A stretch of DNA of 64,000 bases from Dawidia soli (GTDB lineage: Bacteria; Bacteroidota; Bacteroidia; Cytophagales; Cyclobacteriaceae). Below are positions 53,425-61,490 of the stretch, piece after piece. The stretch is from positions 62,001 to 126,000 of the forward strand of contig NZ_JAHESC010000013.1 in assembly GCF_018598185.1 (NCBI RefSeq), given 5' to 3'. How positions within the stretch are numbered: position 1 is the stretch's first letter; the number at the start of each line of letters is the position of its first letter. Under the pieces are notes generated by a model. That model had not been told where the DNA came from. It was given only the letters and a program-made list of their open reading frames with translations, and ran no database searches. A program made the position numbers and the translations under genes.

Positions 53425-55221
53425 TCACGCACACACAACCTCCAACCTCCTCACCAATTCCCCGATCTCCACCTCACACCGCGTCAGCTGCTCATTAAAA
53501 ACTCCCGCCTCCACGGTAATCCCCTCGCTCATCTCCCGGTAATACCCGATCCCCTTCAAAAGGTTCTGACTGAAATGCAGCAGGTCCTTCGCGACTTTCC
53601 CATCCATCTCCGTCAACGCCAATACCTGTTCCTCCAGGTACTTGATATTCAAGAGCAATTCTTTGATAAACATATGCGGTCTGTTTTTTATACCGATCAA
53701 ATCTCCACGGCCATATATATGGTCCGTCATTTCCACCAGCGACGCCACCCGGCTGAAGTAGGCTATATTCGGTCCGGGGCACACCGTCACCGCCTCGAGC
53801 TTCTTGAACGGCGGCAGCCCGTAACGATGGATCGCCGAATTGCTCAGCCCGATGCACAGGCACTCCTTGCTGATGACCTCGTGATACCGCTTGATATACT
53901 GTTCCTGCGGCAACCCGAGCGAACGCAGCTGTTCGATCTTCTTTTTCTGGTACGCATGCGACGCCGTACAGATCGGCTCCGTCGTAAACTCCGTGTTCGA
54001 GATCAGGTGCTTCTCCGTACACGGACTACCCGGCCGCCCCTGCGTCACGCGCAGTAGTCTTTCCCGTTGGCCCGACGTTCCCTTCAGGTAATTGAACCGC
54101 ACCCCCAGCGGCGAAGCATCACTCAGGATCACATCCTCCTCGCGCGCGGCGCCGAGCAGCTGCAACGTCTCGTCGTCCACCGTCGTCGCCTCGGGGCACA
54201 ACAGAAAAGGCGTACCCCAGCCCACGCTCGCCAGCGCATAGTGCGCCGCCAGGAACGTCGCCTCCTCGCACGTGCCGACACCGCCCTGCGCCGTGATGCG
54301 CAGCGGATGCGGGGCATCAAAGACCGGCAAGCCCTTCGCCACCGCGGCCGGTTGATACAACGCATGCAGCGACGCCACCAGCTCGGCCCGTTTGGTCTTA
54401 AACTCTTCCAGGATCGGCCCCAGCAACGTACCGTCTGTAGCAAACGCGTGGCCGCCGCAGTTGAGCCCCGATTCGATCCGGAACTCGCTCACCCAGATTC
54501 CTTTCTTCGCCAGGTATTTACCCTGCACCAGGGCCGAGCGATAGTCGCTGACCTTGATGATCACCTCCTTGCCGAACACACCATGATCCAGCGGATGAAA
54601 CGCCTCCAGCTTTTCCAGGTAGTTGAACAGCCGCGGGTTCAACCCCGCCGAAAAAACCACCGCCGAGTTTTCCAGTACACTGCTCGCATACCCGCGTAGC
54701 GCCGCCAGCGCATCCGATGCATCGGGCAGCACGCTGCCGTCTTTCGCATGGTGATTCCGGTCTACCTTCGTCATGATGTTCACATCGATCCGGCCCGGGC
54801 GGATCTGGCTGCGCAGGTATTTCTCCAGCGTTTCCTTTTCGCGCCGGTCGACCGACTTTGTCATGTGCTCATAGATCCCCCGCAGGGGGTTCCCCTCCGG
54901 CAGCATTTCGAAATACTTCGAGAGCTCGGAGCCCGTAGTGAACACCGCGCTGCGCAGCTTCCGGATCTGCCCGTGCACCAGGTCGTGCACCAGGTTCAGG
55001 TAATCGGCGATGCGCCGGGCCCGGTAGTCGGGCTCATGCTGTGTTATCGCGAAGAATGGCCGGCCGGCCTGCTGGTAATAATGTTTGCGCATGGCTTCGA
55101 TCAGGTTGTCTTCGATGATCGAGATCACCGAGTCGATGCCATACCGGGCTACCTTCACAGGCGTATCGACTGTAAAGGCCAATCCCATTACCGGAATATG
55201 AAAGTTGTGTAGTGCTTGCAT
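53425..55221 (-). CDS. Uncharacterised Cys-rich TIM-barrel-like protein of the low-oxygen island
   Basis: 598 residues, soluble, no signal. The start IPVMGLAFTVDTPVKVARYG and the later RITAQGGVGTCEEATF followed by SVGWGTPFLLCPEATTVDD resemble the FMN-binding TIM barrels of nitronate monooxygenase, FabK and glutamate synthase domain 2 (GG-x-GT, then G-T-x-F). Cysteines at 255 (NCGGH), 318, 342, 401, 418, 454, 456 (ECLCIG) and 481 (VCPGP) are in conserved-looking Gly/Pro contexts and could hold an iron-sulfur cluster. The last 100 residues are helical. Divergent from the oxidase-like gene with two Crp/Fnr-type boxes between. I know no characterised member; flavin and cluster binding are inferred. 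Confidence 0.6.
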   Translation of the reverse strand: MQALHNFHIPVMGLAFTVDTPVKVARYGIDSVISIIEDNLIEAMRKHYYQQAGRPFFAITQHEPDYRARRIADYLNLVHDLVHGQIRKLRSAVFTTGSELSKYFEMLPEGNPLRGIYEHMTKSVDRREKETLEKYLRSQIRPGRIDVNIMTKVDRNHHAKDGSVLPDASDALAALRGYASSVLENSAVVFSAGLNPRLFNYLEKLEAFHPLDHGVFGKEVIIKVSDYRSALVQGKYLAKKGIWVSEFRIESGLNCGGHAFATDGTLLGPILEEFKTKRAELVASLHALYQPAAVAKGLPVFDAPHPLRITAQGGVGTCEEATFLAAHYALASVGWGTPFLLCPEATTVDDETLQLLGAAREEDVILSDASPLGVRFNYLKGTSGQRERLLRVTQGRPGSPCTEKHLISNTEFTTEPICTASHAYQKKKIEQLRSLGLPQEQYIKRYHEVISKECLCIGLSNSAIHRYGLPPFKKLEAVTVCPGPNIAYFSRVASLVEMTDHIYGRGDLIGIKNRPHMFIKELLLNIKYLEEQVLALTEMDGKVAKDLLHFSQNLLKGIGYYREMSEGITVEAGVFNEQLTRCEVEIGELVRRLEVVCA

Positions 55222-55278
55222 GGAGCTTGTTTACATAAAAGAACGCCGAAAGAAACAACGTTCGCCGGCAACGCGGTA

Positions 55279-55290
55279 TGACCAAAATCA
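55279..55290. promoter_or_regulatory. Crp/Fnr-type box upstream of the 598-residue protein gene
   Basis: TGACCAAAATCA. At the expected 29.5-nt distance toward the minus-strand gene lies TTTCTTTC, a partial -7 match. 26 nt centre to centre from the next box, the same spacing as at nrdJ/RIC. Confidence 0.65.
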
Positions 55291-55304
55291 CAGTCACCGA
55301 TACC

Positions 55305-55316
55305 TGACAAAAATCA
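55305..55316. promoter_or_regulatory. Crp/Fnr-type box upstream of the oxidase-like gene
   Basis: TGACAAAAATCA, 58 nt before the ATG at 55374. No recognisable -7 element at the standard distance on the plus strand. Confidence 0.62.
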
Positions 55317-55373
55317 GCCGCGCGCCTGATCCTTGCCACACATTCCCCGCCGGCATCGAGCGACCTTCGTTAC

Positions 55374-56558
55374 ATGAGCTCTCTCTACAAAGTCCCGCTC
55401 CTCCTGCTGTTCGTCGGCGCCTGCATGGGCCTGTTCCTGCGGTACCAGCTCATCGCTCCCACGCAGGCCGTCAACTTCACCTATGTGCTGCACGGACATT
55501 CGCACGTCATGTTCCTGGGCTGGGTCTTTAATGTGCTCTACCTCGCGTTCGTATCGCAATTCACCGCCGGCCAGCGCATCTTCCGCATCCTGTTCTGGAT
55601 CCTGCAGGTCAGCGTCGCCGGCATGCTGGTCTCCTTTCCGCTGCAGGGCTACGGGCTGTATTCCATTGTTTTTACCACGCTGCATACCTTCGGCGCCTAT
55701 GTCTTTATCGCCTGCTTCCTGTTCCACACGCGCACCCGCTCGTCGCTGGCGATAACGCTGGCCCGCACCGCCCTGCTGCTTTTTGTCGTATCTTCGTTCG
55801 GTCCGTTCTACCTCGGCTACCTCAATGCCACCGGACTTGGACATTCCAATCTATACCGCTTCGCCATTTACTTCTATCTGCACTTTCAATACAACGGATT
55901 CTTTTTCTTCGGCGTGCTCACGCTGCTCCTCCAGGCCGTCGAGCCTGCCCTCACCCCCGCGGGCCGCACGCGCGTCCGGCGGGGCATGTATATAGCATGG
56001 GGCACCAGTGTACTCACCTATCCGCTCAGCATCCTGTGGGCCTCGCCCGGTATGGGCTATAACATCGTGGGGTTTGTCGCCGCCGTCGTGCAAGTCCTCG
56101 CGCTGCTTTGTTTCATCACGCCCGTAAAGATCTTCCTATCGCAACTGACCGATCGCAGTGCCCGCCTGCTCGTGGTGCTGAGCGCCGCTGCCCTGGTGTT
56201 TAAGTGTATACTGCAGATCCTTTCCGCCCATCCGGCGCTCGCGCTGTTTGCCAACGAATACCGCGCCGTCGTGATCGCCTACCTGCACCTGGTCTTGTTG
56301 GGATGCATCTCCTTCTTCCTCGTGGGCTGGCTGATCTATAAAGACCTGCTGCCCGCCGGCATCGGCCGTCCCGTCAAAGCGATGATCATCGGTTTTATCG
56401 GTTCGGAGATAGTACTCGGCATCATGCCCTGGTCCGCCGCCGTCTTTCGTGTCGAGCCCATGCTGCTGCACAAAGGGATCTTCGTGCTCTCGATACCGCT
56501 GACCATCGGCATGGCAGGCATCACCTATCGCGGCACGATCGGCACGCGACGCATCTGA
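55374..56558 (+). CDS. Heme-copper-oxidase-like polytopic membrane protein without catalytic HH pair
   Basis: 394 residues, about twelve membrane helices. Helix 2 carries YVLHGHSHVMFLGW (His40, His42, His44), like the low-spin heme helix of oxidase/NorB subunit I; further helix histidines are His104 (TTLHTFGAY), His170 (FYLHFQYNGFFFFG) and His305 (AYLHLVLLG). The CuB HH pair and HxH pair of working oxidases are not seen, so it is more likely a heme- or NO-binding relative (compare NnrS) than an oxidase. Placed between the 598-residue protein and the nos genes; the Crp/Fnr-type box at 56556 overlaps its stop codon. Confidence 0.65.
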   Translation: MSSLYKVPLLLLFVGACMGLFLRYQLIAPTQAVNFTYVLHGHSHVMFLGWVFNVLYLAFVSQFTAGQRIFRILFWILQVSVAGMLVSFPLQGYGLYSIVFTTLHTFGAYVFIACFLFHTRTRSSLAITLARTALLLFVVSSFGPFYLGYLNATGLGHSNLYRFAIYFYLHFQYNGFFFFGVLTLLLQAVEPALTPAGRTRVRRGMYIAWGTSVLTYPLSILWASPGMGYNIVGFVAAVVQVLALLCFITPVKIFLSQLTDRSARLLVVLSAAALVFKCILQILSAHPALALFANEYRAVVIAYLHLVLLGCISFFLVGWLIYKDLLPAGIGRPVKAMIIGFIGSEIVLGIMPWSAAVFRVEPMLLHKGIFVLSIPLTIGMAGITYRGTIGTRRI

Positions 56559-56567
56559 TGTAAATCA
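56556..56567. promoter_or_regulatory. Distal Crp/Fnr-type box of the nos operon
   Basis: TGATGTAAATCA; it begins with the stop codon of the upstream gene. 23 nt centre to centre from the proximal box. Confidence 0.62.
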
Positions 56568-56578
56568 CCCGGCACATA

Positions 56579-56590
56579 TGATTCGAATCA
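56579..56590. promoter_or_regulatory. Proximal Crp/Fnr-type box of the nos operon
   Basis: TGATTCGAATCA, inside the perfect 14-bp palindrome ATGATTCGAATCAT. Centre 29.5 nt before the -7 element at 56614, the same as for nrdJ. Confidence 0.78.
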
Positions 56591-56613
56591 TACGGAAACA
56601 ACAGCCCCCGAAA

Positions 56614-56621
56614 TACTTTAG
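56614..56621 (+). promoter_or_regulatory. -7 element of the nos operon
   Basis: TACTTTAG, one mismatch from TAnnTTTG, placed exactly where the nrdJ geometry predicts. Start near 56628, leader about 43 nt before the ATG at 56671. Confidence 0.55.
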
Positions 56622-56670
56622 TATCCGAATAAAGGGCCAAACCATTATTCAACTATACAACCAAAATACT

Positions 56671-57141
56671 ATGAAAAAGGTAATTCCAGTTCTCGTCGTC
56701 AGCCTGCTGGCGGCGGCCTGCGCACCCGACAAACCGAAGCAGCAGGAAAAAGATGCGTACGACAGCTACGAAACCGCCGAGCCGCTCAAGAACGATCACG
56801 ACGGCAAGGGCATCGGTCAGGTCAAAGACGTCACGCTCAACACACCCCTCGAGCAAGAGCGGGTCGGTCGCGGCAAAGCCATCTATGAAATGAAGTGCTC
56901 GGCCTGCCACCAGCTCACCGACCAGCGCGTCGTCGGCCCGGGCTGGAAGGATGTCACCACCCGCCGCAAACCCGAGTGGATCATGAACATGGTCACCAAC
57001 GTAGACGTCATGCTCGACCAGGACGCCGAAGCGCAAAAGCTGCTGGAGCTCTGCTTAACGCGCATGCCCAACCAGAACGTCAGCATCGGCGATGCCCGCG
57101 ACATACTCGAGTTCATGCGCCAGAACGACGGAGAAAAATAA
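56671..57141 (+). CDS. Lipoprotein cytochrome c, electron donor candidate for NosZ
   Basis: 156 residues from ATG 56671. Signal with lipobox (VVSLLAAACAPDK). One heme site CSACH (Cys76, Cys79, His80) and a likely distal Met in LTRMPNQNVS near residue 131. Acidic linker between lipid anchor and heme domain. First gene of the nos operon, 25 bp before nosZ, so it probably hands electrons from the quinol chain to NosZ in the periplasm. The frame is open upstream to 56578 but that start would lie before the promoter. Confidence 0.9.
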   Translation: MKKVIPVLVVSLLAAACAPDKPKQQEKDAYDSYETAEPLKNDHDGKGIGQVKDVTLNTPLEQERVGRGKAIYEMKCSACHQLTDQRVVGPGWKDVTTRRKPEWIMNMVTNVDVMLDQDAEAQKLLELCLTRMPNQNVSIGDARDILEFMRQNDGEK

Positions 57142-57165
57142 CACGTAACGCCACACTATACTTCC

Positions 57166-59151
57166 ATGAAAACAATCAATCGAGTTCTATTCGGAATGCT
57201 GGCCGTCGCGGCCGCGTTCTCCGCGCAACGCTGTAAACCTTCCGGCCCCGAGCAAGCCCTCACCGGCGACGCGGCCAGCAAGGTATACGTTGCGCCCGGT
57301 AAATACGACGAGTTCTACAACGTCGTCTCCGGAGGCTTCAACGGCCAGATCGGCATCTACGGATTGCCCTCGGGCCGTCTCTTCAAAATTATACCGGTGT
57401 TCTCCACCTTTCCCGAAAACGGCTACGGCTACAGCGAAGAAAGCAAGCCCATGCTCAACACCTCGCACGGCTTTGTGCCGTGGGACGACCTGCACCACAT
57501 CGCCCTGTCCACCACGCAAGGCGAGCACGACGGCCGCTGGGCCTTCGCCAACGGTAACAATACGCCGCGCGTGGCCCGCATCGACCTGCGCACCTTCAAG
57601 ACCGCCGAGATCCTCGAGCTGCCCAACAGCGGCGGCAACCATTCCTCGCCGTTCATTACCGAAAACACCGAGTACGTCGTGGCCGGCACGCGCTTCAGCG
57701 TGCCGATGGGCGACAATACCGACGTGCCCATCAGCTCGTATAAAAAGAACTTCCGCGGCACCGTCAGCTTCATCAAGGTCGATACCTCCGGCCGCATGAA
57801 CATCGCCTTCCAGCTCGTCACGCCCGGTGTCAACTTCGACCTGGCCCGCGCCGGCAAAGGCCCTTCCCACGGCTGGTTCTTCTTCTCCTGCTATAACACC
57901 GAGCAGGCCTATACCCTGCTGGAAGTGAACGCCTCCCAGAAAGACAAGGACTTCATCATGGCCGTCAACTGGAAGAAAGCCGAAGAATACCTGAAGGCCG
58001 GAAAAGGGAAAACCGTCAAGGCTGAATATGCCCACAACACGCTGGACGAGTCTACACACACTGCCACCTCGGAGATTCTCCGGGAAGTACTGCAGCTCGA
58101 CCCGCTGGAGCTCAAGGACATCATATACTTCATACCCTGTCCCAAGTCACCCCACGGCTGCGACGTAGACCCTACCGGTGAATACATCATCGGCAGCGGC
58201 AAGCTGGCCGCCCTCATCCCCGTGTTCTCGTTTGCCAAGGTCCAGGAGGCCATCGCCAAACAGGACTTCGAAGGCGACTTTGCCGGCATCCCCGTCATCA
58301 AGTACGAGTCCGCCCTCTACGGCGAAGTGCAGAAACCCGGCCTGGGCCCGTTGCACACCGAGTTCGACGGCAAAGGCAATGCCTATACCTCTATGTTCGT
58401 ATCGTCGGAGATCGTCAAGTGGAATATCAAAGACCTGGCCGTCATCGACCGTGTACCGACCTATTATTCCATCGGCCACCTCTCGGTGCCCGGAGGTCCT
58501 ACCCGCAAGCCGCATGGCAAGTATGTAGTCGCCTATAACAAGATCACCAAAGACCGCTACCTGCCCACCGGGCCGGAGCTTACGCAGTCCGCGCAGCTGT
58601 ACGACATCAGCGGCGAAAAGATGAAGCTCATCCTCGACTTCCCTACCACGGGCGAGCCACACTACGCCGAGGCCATCCCGGCCGGCCTCATTACGCCCAG
58701 GTCGGTCAAGATCTTCAAACTGGAAGAGAACAAGCACCCCTATGCCGCCCTGGGCGAAGCCAAGACAAAGGTCGAGCGCAAAGGCAACGAGGTGCACGTA
58801 TACATGACGGCCATCCGCTCACACCTCACGCCCGACAACATCGAGGGCATCAAACAAGGCGACGATGTATACTTCCACGTCACCAACCTCGAGCAGGACT
58901 GGGATGTGCCGCACGGCTTCGCTGTCAAAGGCGCGCTGAACGCGGAGATCCTCATCATGCCCGGCGAAACCCAAACGTTGAAATGGAAGGCCGACAAAGT
59001 CGGAATATTCCCCTACTACTGCACCGACTTCTGCTCGGCCCTGCACCAGGAAATGCAGGGGTACGCACGCGTATCCGCGCCCGGCAACAACGTACCGTTA
59101 AAATATTCCACCGGCAAAATCGAAGATCAGACCAGCGGCGCAGCCCAGTAG
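57166..59151 (+). CDS. nosZ: Nitrous oxide reductase, clade II
   Basis: 661 residues. Reduces N2O to N2 in the periplasm. The N-terminus is a Sec-type signal (RVLFGMLAVAAAFSAQRC) with a Cys, not the twin-arginine signal of clade I. Seven-bladed propeller with CuZ histidines in DDLHHIAL (His110/His111), GGNHSSPF (about 159), SHGWFFF (about 235), SPHGCDVD (about 330), PLHTEFDG (about 397) and GHLSV (about 438). C-terminal cupredoxin CuA site: His583 (VPHGFAV), Cys619, Cys623, His627 and Met630 in CTDFCSALHQEM. All ligands expected for activity are present. Confidence 0.96.
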   Translation: MKTINRVLFGMLAVAAAFSAQRCKPSGPEQALTGDAASKVYVAPGKYDEFYNVVSGGFNGQIGIYGLPSGRLFKIIPVFSTFPENGYGYSEESKPMLNTSHGFVPWDDLHHIALSTTQGEHDGRWAFANGNNTPRVARIDLRTFKTAEILELPNSGGNHSSPFITENTEYVVAGTRFSVPMGDNTDVPISSYKKNFRGTVSFIKVDTSGRMNIAFQLVTPGVNFDLARAGKGPSHGWFFFSCYNTEQAYTLLEVNASQKDKDFIMAVNWKKAEEYLKAGKGKTVKAEYAHNTLDESTHTATSEILREVLQLDPLELKDIIYFIPCPKSPHGCDVDPTGEYIIGSGKLAALIPVFSFAKVQEAIAKQDFEGDFAGIPVIKYESALYGEVQKPGLGPLHTEFDGKGNAYTSMFVSSEIVKWNIKDLAVIDRVPTYYSIGHLSVPGGPTRKPHGKYVVAYNKITKDRYLPTGPELTQSAQLYDISGEKMKLILDFPTTGEPHYAEAIPAGLITPRSVKIFKLEENKHPYAALGEAKTKVERKGNEVHVYMTAIRSHLTPDNIEGIKQGDDVYFHVTNLEQDWDVPHGFAVKGALNAEILIMPGETQTLKWKADKVGIFPYYCTDFCSALHQEMQGYARVSAPGNNVPLKYSTGKIEDQTSGAAQ

Positions 59152-59176
59152 CAAAGCATCATAGTTTGAAGGTTGA

Positions 59177-59218
59177 AGGCCCCTGTTCCCATCGATAGCT
59201 ATCGGGGGAACGGGGCCT
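59177..59218 (+). other. Large hairpin between nosZ and the NosL fusion gene
   Basis: AGGCCCCTGTTCCC at 59177-59190 pairs with the segment ending at 59218 (GGAACGGGGCCT) with one bulge; the loop holds the palindrome CGATAGCTATCG. No T-run. Suits partial termination or 3' protection of nosZ mRNA, giving more NosZ than accessory proteins. Confidence 0.6.
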
Positions 59219-59235
59219 CATTTAAACACAGAGAT

Positions 59236-60261
59236 ATGAAGACGTTAAATCCCTTTTCCAGGATCGCCCTGGTCCTCTCGGCCGGCATGCTGCTGGCCGC
59301 CTACTACGTGCCGCTCTGGCAGATCCTGATGTGGGCGCCGCAATACCCCGAGGGCCTCGAAATGAAGATCTGGATCGACAACATCACCGGCGACGTAAAG
59401 ATCATCAGCGCCCTCAACCACTACATCGGCATGAAACACATCGAGGTGAGCATGTTTCCCGAGTTCGGCTATATGAAATACATCGTCGCCGCCGTCATCG
59501 GCGCCGGCCTGCTCGCGGCCGTCATCAACAAACGAAGCGCCCTCGTCGGCTATGCCCTGCTGCTGCTCGGCTGCGGCGTGGCCGCCCTGGTAGACTTTTA
59601 CCTCTGGGGGTATAACTATGGCCACAACCTGGACCCTACCGCGCCCATCGTCGTGCCCGGCATGTCCTACCAGCCGCCGCTGCTCGGCACCAGGCAGCTC
59701 CTCAACTTCACCGCCTTCTCCGGACCGGCCACCGGCGGGTGGATCTTTTTTGCCTCCGCCCTGCTGGCCTTTGCCGCCGTCGCGCGCGAAGTGTGCCCGC
59801 TCCGTTGGCAAACGCACCGCATCACCGCTACCCCTGTCGCCGCCCTGCTGCTCAGCTTCGCCCTGGCATCGTGCACCGTCGGTCCCGCGCCGATCCAATA
59901 CGGCACGGACGCCTGCCACCATTGCAAAATGACGCTGATGGACCCGAAGTTCGGCGCCGAGATCGTGACCCGCAAAGGCAAAGTATATATCTTCGACGAC
60001 ACCGGCTGCCTGGTCTCGTTCTTACACGCCGGCGAGGTCAAACCCGCCGACATCGCCCACACCCTCATCACCGACTTTACCACCGGCACCCTGGTCGATG
60101 CCGCGGCGGCCTTTTACCTGCAGGCCGACGCCGTCGGCAGTCCCATGGCCAGCAACCTCGCCGCCTTCGCCCACCGCGCCGACCGCGACGCCTTCCAGAA
60201 GACCTGGCACGGCGCCTTCCTTACCTGGCAACAGGTCACCACCCAAGCCGCCCATCCATGA
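59236..60261 (+). CDS. nosL: Fusion of a four-helix membrane protein and NosL copper chaperone
   Basis: 341 residues from ATG 59236 (MKTLNPFSRIALVLSAGMLL). N-terminal part with helices at about 9-28, 75-93, 98-118 and 165-185, similar in place to NosB-type membrane proteins of clade II nos clusters. After a fifth hydrophobic stretch with a lipobox-like LASCTVGP comes a NosL domain: YGTDACHHCKMTLMDPKFGA with the copper-binding Cys-x-x-Cys-x-Met, YIFDDTGCLVSFL and ITDFTTGTLVDAAAAFY. NosL delivers copper to NosZ. The stop overlaps the nosD start (ATGA). Confidence 0.85.
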   Translation: MKTLNPFSRIALVLSAGMLLAAYYVPLWQILMWAPQYPEGLEMKIWIDNITGDVKIISALNHYIGMKHIEVSMFPEFGYMKYIVAAVIGAGLLAAVINKRSALVGYALLLLGCGVAALVDFYLWGYNYGHNLDPTAPIVVPGMSYQPPLLGTRQLLNFTAFSGPATGGWIFFASALLAFAAVAREVCPLRWQTHRITATPVAALLLSFALASCTVGPAPIQYGTDACHHCKMTLMDPKFGAEIVTRKGKVYIFDDTGCLVSFLHAGEVKPADIAHTLITDFTTGTLVDAAAAFYLQADAVGSPMASNLAAFAHRADRDAFQKTWHGAFLTWQQVTTQAAHP

Positions 60262-61490
60262 GACTGATCCTGCTGCTATATTTACTACCGGTACTCCCGC
60301 TGCTGGGCCGCACGGTAACCGTCAGCAAGACCGGCCCGCTCACCAGCCTGAAGCAAGCCGTAGCACAGGCACAGCCGGGCGATACCATCCGCGTGCAGGC
60401 CGGCACCTATGCGGAAGGCAACATCGTCATCGAAAAATCACTCGTGCTGCTCGGCGAGCACTACCCCGTGCTCGACGGCCGGCATAAAGATGAGCTGCTC
60501 ACCGTGCACGCCCGGAACGTCATCATCCAGGGCTTCCGCTTTGTGCACACCGGCATCTCCAGCATCCACGACCTGGCCGGCGTCAGGATCCTCGACTCCG
60601 AGGCCGTCCGCATTCGCGGAAACCAGTTCGATGACACCTTCTTCGGCATCCACATCTCCAACTCCTCCCACTGCCGCATCGAAGACAACACCCTGCACGC
60701 GCAGGTTCGGGTCGAGCACCAGGTCGGCAACGGTATCCACCTCTGGAAATGCCAGCACATGACCCTGCACAACAACCGCGTGCACGGCCACCGCGACGGC
60801 ATCTACTTCGAGTTTGTCACCAACTCGCTGATCACCGAAAATTACAGTGAAGGCAACCTGCGCTACGGCCTGCACTTCATGTTCTCCCACAACAACGAGT
60901 ACCGCCGCAACACCTTCGAGAACAACGGCGCCGGCGTGGCCGTCATGTATACCTATGGCGTGAAGATGCTCGACAACACCTTCGCGCACAACTGGGGTTC
61001 GTCCGCCTACGGCTTGCTGCTCAAAGACATCCGCGACAGCGAAGTACATCACAACCGGTTCATCCAAAACAGCGTCGGCATTTTTATGGAAGGCTCCAGC
61101 CGCATCCGGTTCACCCAAAACGAATTCGACGGCAACGGCTACGCCGTACGCCTCCAGGCCAGCTGCGACGACAATACCTTTCAGCAAAACAACTTCCAGG
61201 CAAACACCTTCGACCTGGCCACCAACGGCACGCTGGTGCTCAACCACGTCGACGGCAACTACTGGGACAAATACCAGGGCTACGACCTGGACAAAGACCA
61301 CATCGGCGACGTGCCCTTTCACCCCGTCAGCATGTACTCCATGGTCGTCGAGCAAATGCCCGCGGCCGTGCTGCTGTGGCGCAGCTTCCTGGTGCTGCTC
61401 ATGGACAACGCCGAAAAGGCCATCCCCGCCATCACGCCCGAAAACCTGAAAGACAACTCACCCGCTATGACACCGCATGATCTCCATTAA
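60258..61490 (+). CDS. nosD: NosD periplasmic copper-site maturation protein
   Basis: 410 residues from ATG 60258, overlapping the nosL stop. Signal peptide LILLLYLLPVLPLLGRT, then a right-handed beta-helix of parallel repeats (NRVHGHRDGIYFEFVTNSLI; YRRNTFENNGAGVAVMYTYG; HHNRFIQNSVGIFMEGSSRI) and a C-terminal hydrophobic anchor (VEQMPAAVLLWRSFLVLLMD). Works with NosF and NosY in building the CuZ cluster. Its last 14 bp overlap nosF. Confidence 0.93.
   Translation: MRLILLLYLLPVLPLLGRTVTVSKTGPLTSLKQAVAQAQPGDTIRVQAGTYAEGNIVIEKSLVLLGEHYPVLDGRHKDELLTVHARNVIIQGFRFVHTGISSIHDLAGVRILDSEAVRIRGNQFDDTFFGIHISNSSHCRIEDNTLHAQVRVEHQVGNGIHLWKCQHMTLHNNRVHGHRDGIYFEFVTNSLITENYSEGNLRYGLHFMFSHNNEYRRNTFENNGAGVAVMYTYGVKMLDNTFAHNWGSSAYGLLLKDIRDSEVHHNRFIQNSVGIFMEGSSRIRFTQNEFDGNGYAVRLQASCDDNTFQQNNFQANTFDLATNGTLVLNHVDGNYWDKYQGYDLDKDHIGDVPFHPVSMYSMVVEQMPAAVLLWRSFLVLLMDNAEKAIPAITPENLKDNSPAMTPHDLH

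Noticed and set aside
55328-55370. Possible -7 elements for the oxidase-like gene (GATCCTTG, GACCTTCG)
   Set aside because: Two mismatches each and neither at the standard distance from the boxes; left unassigned.
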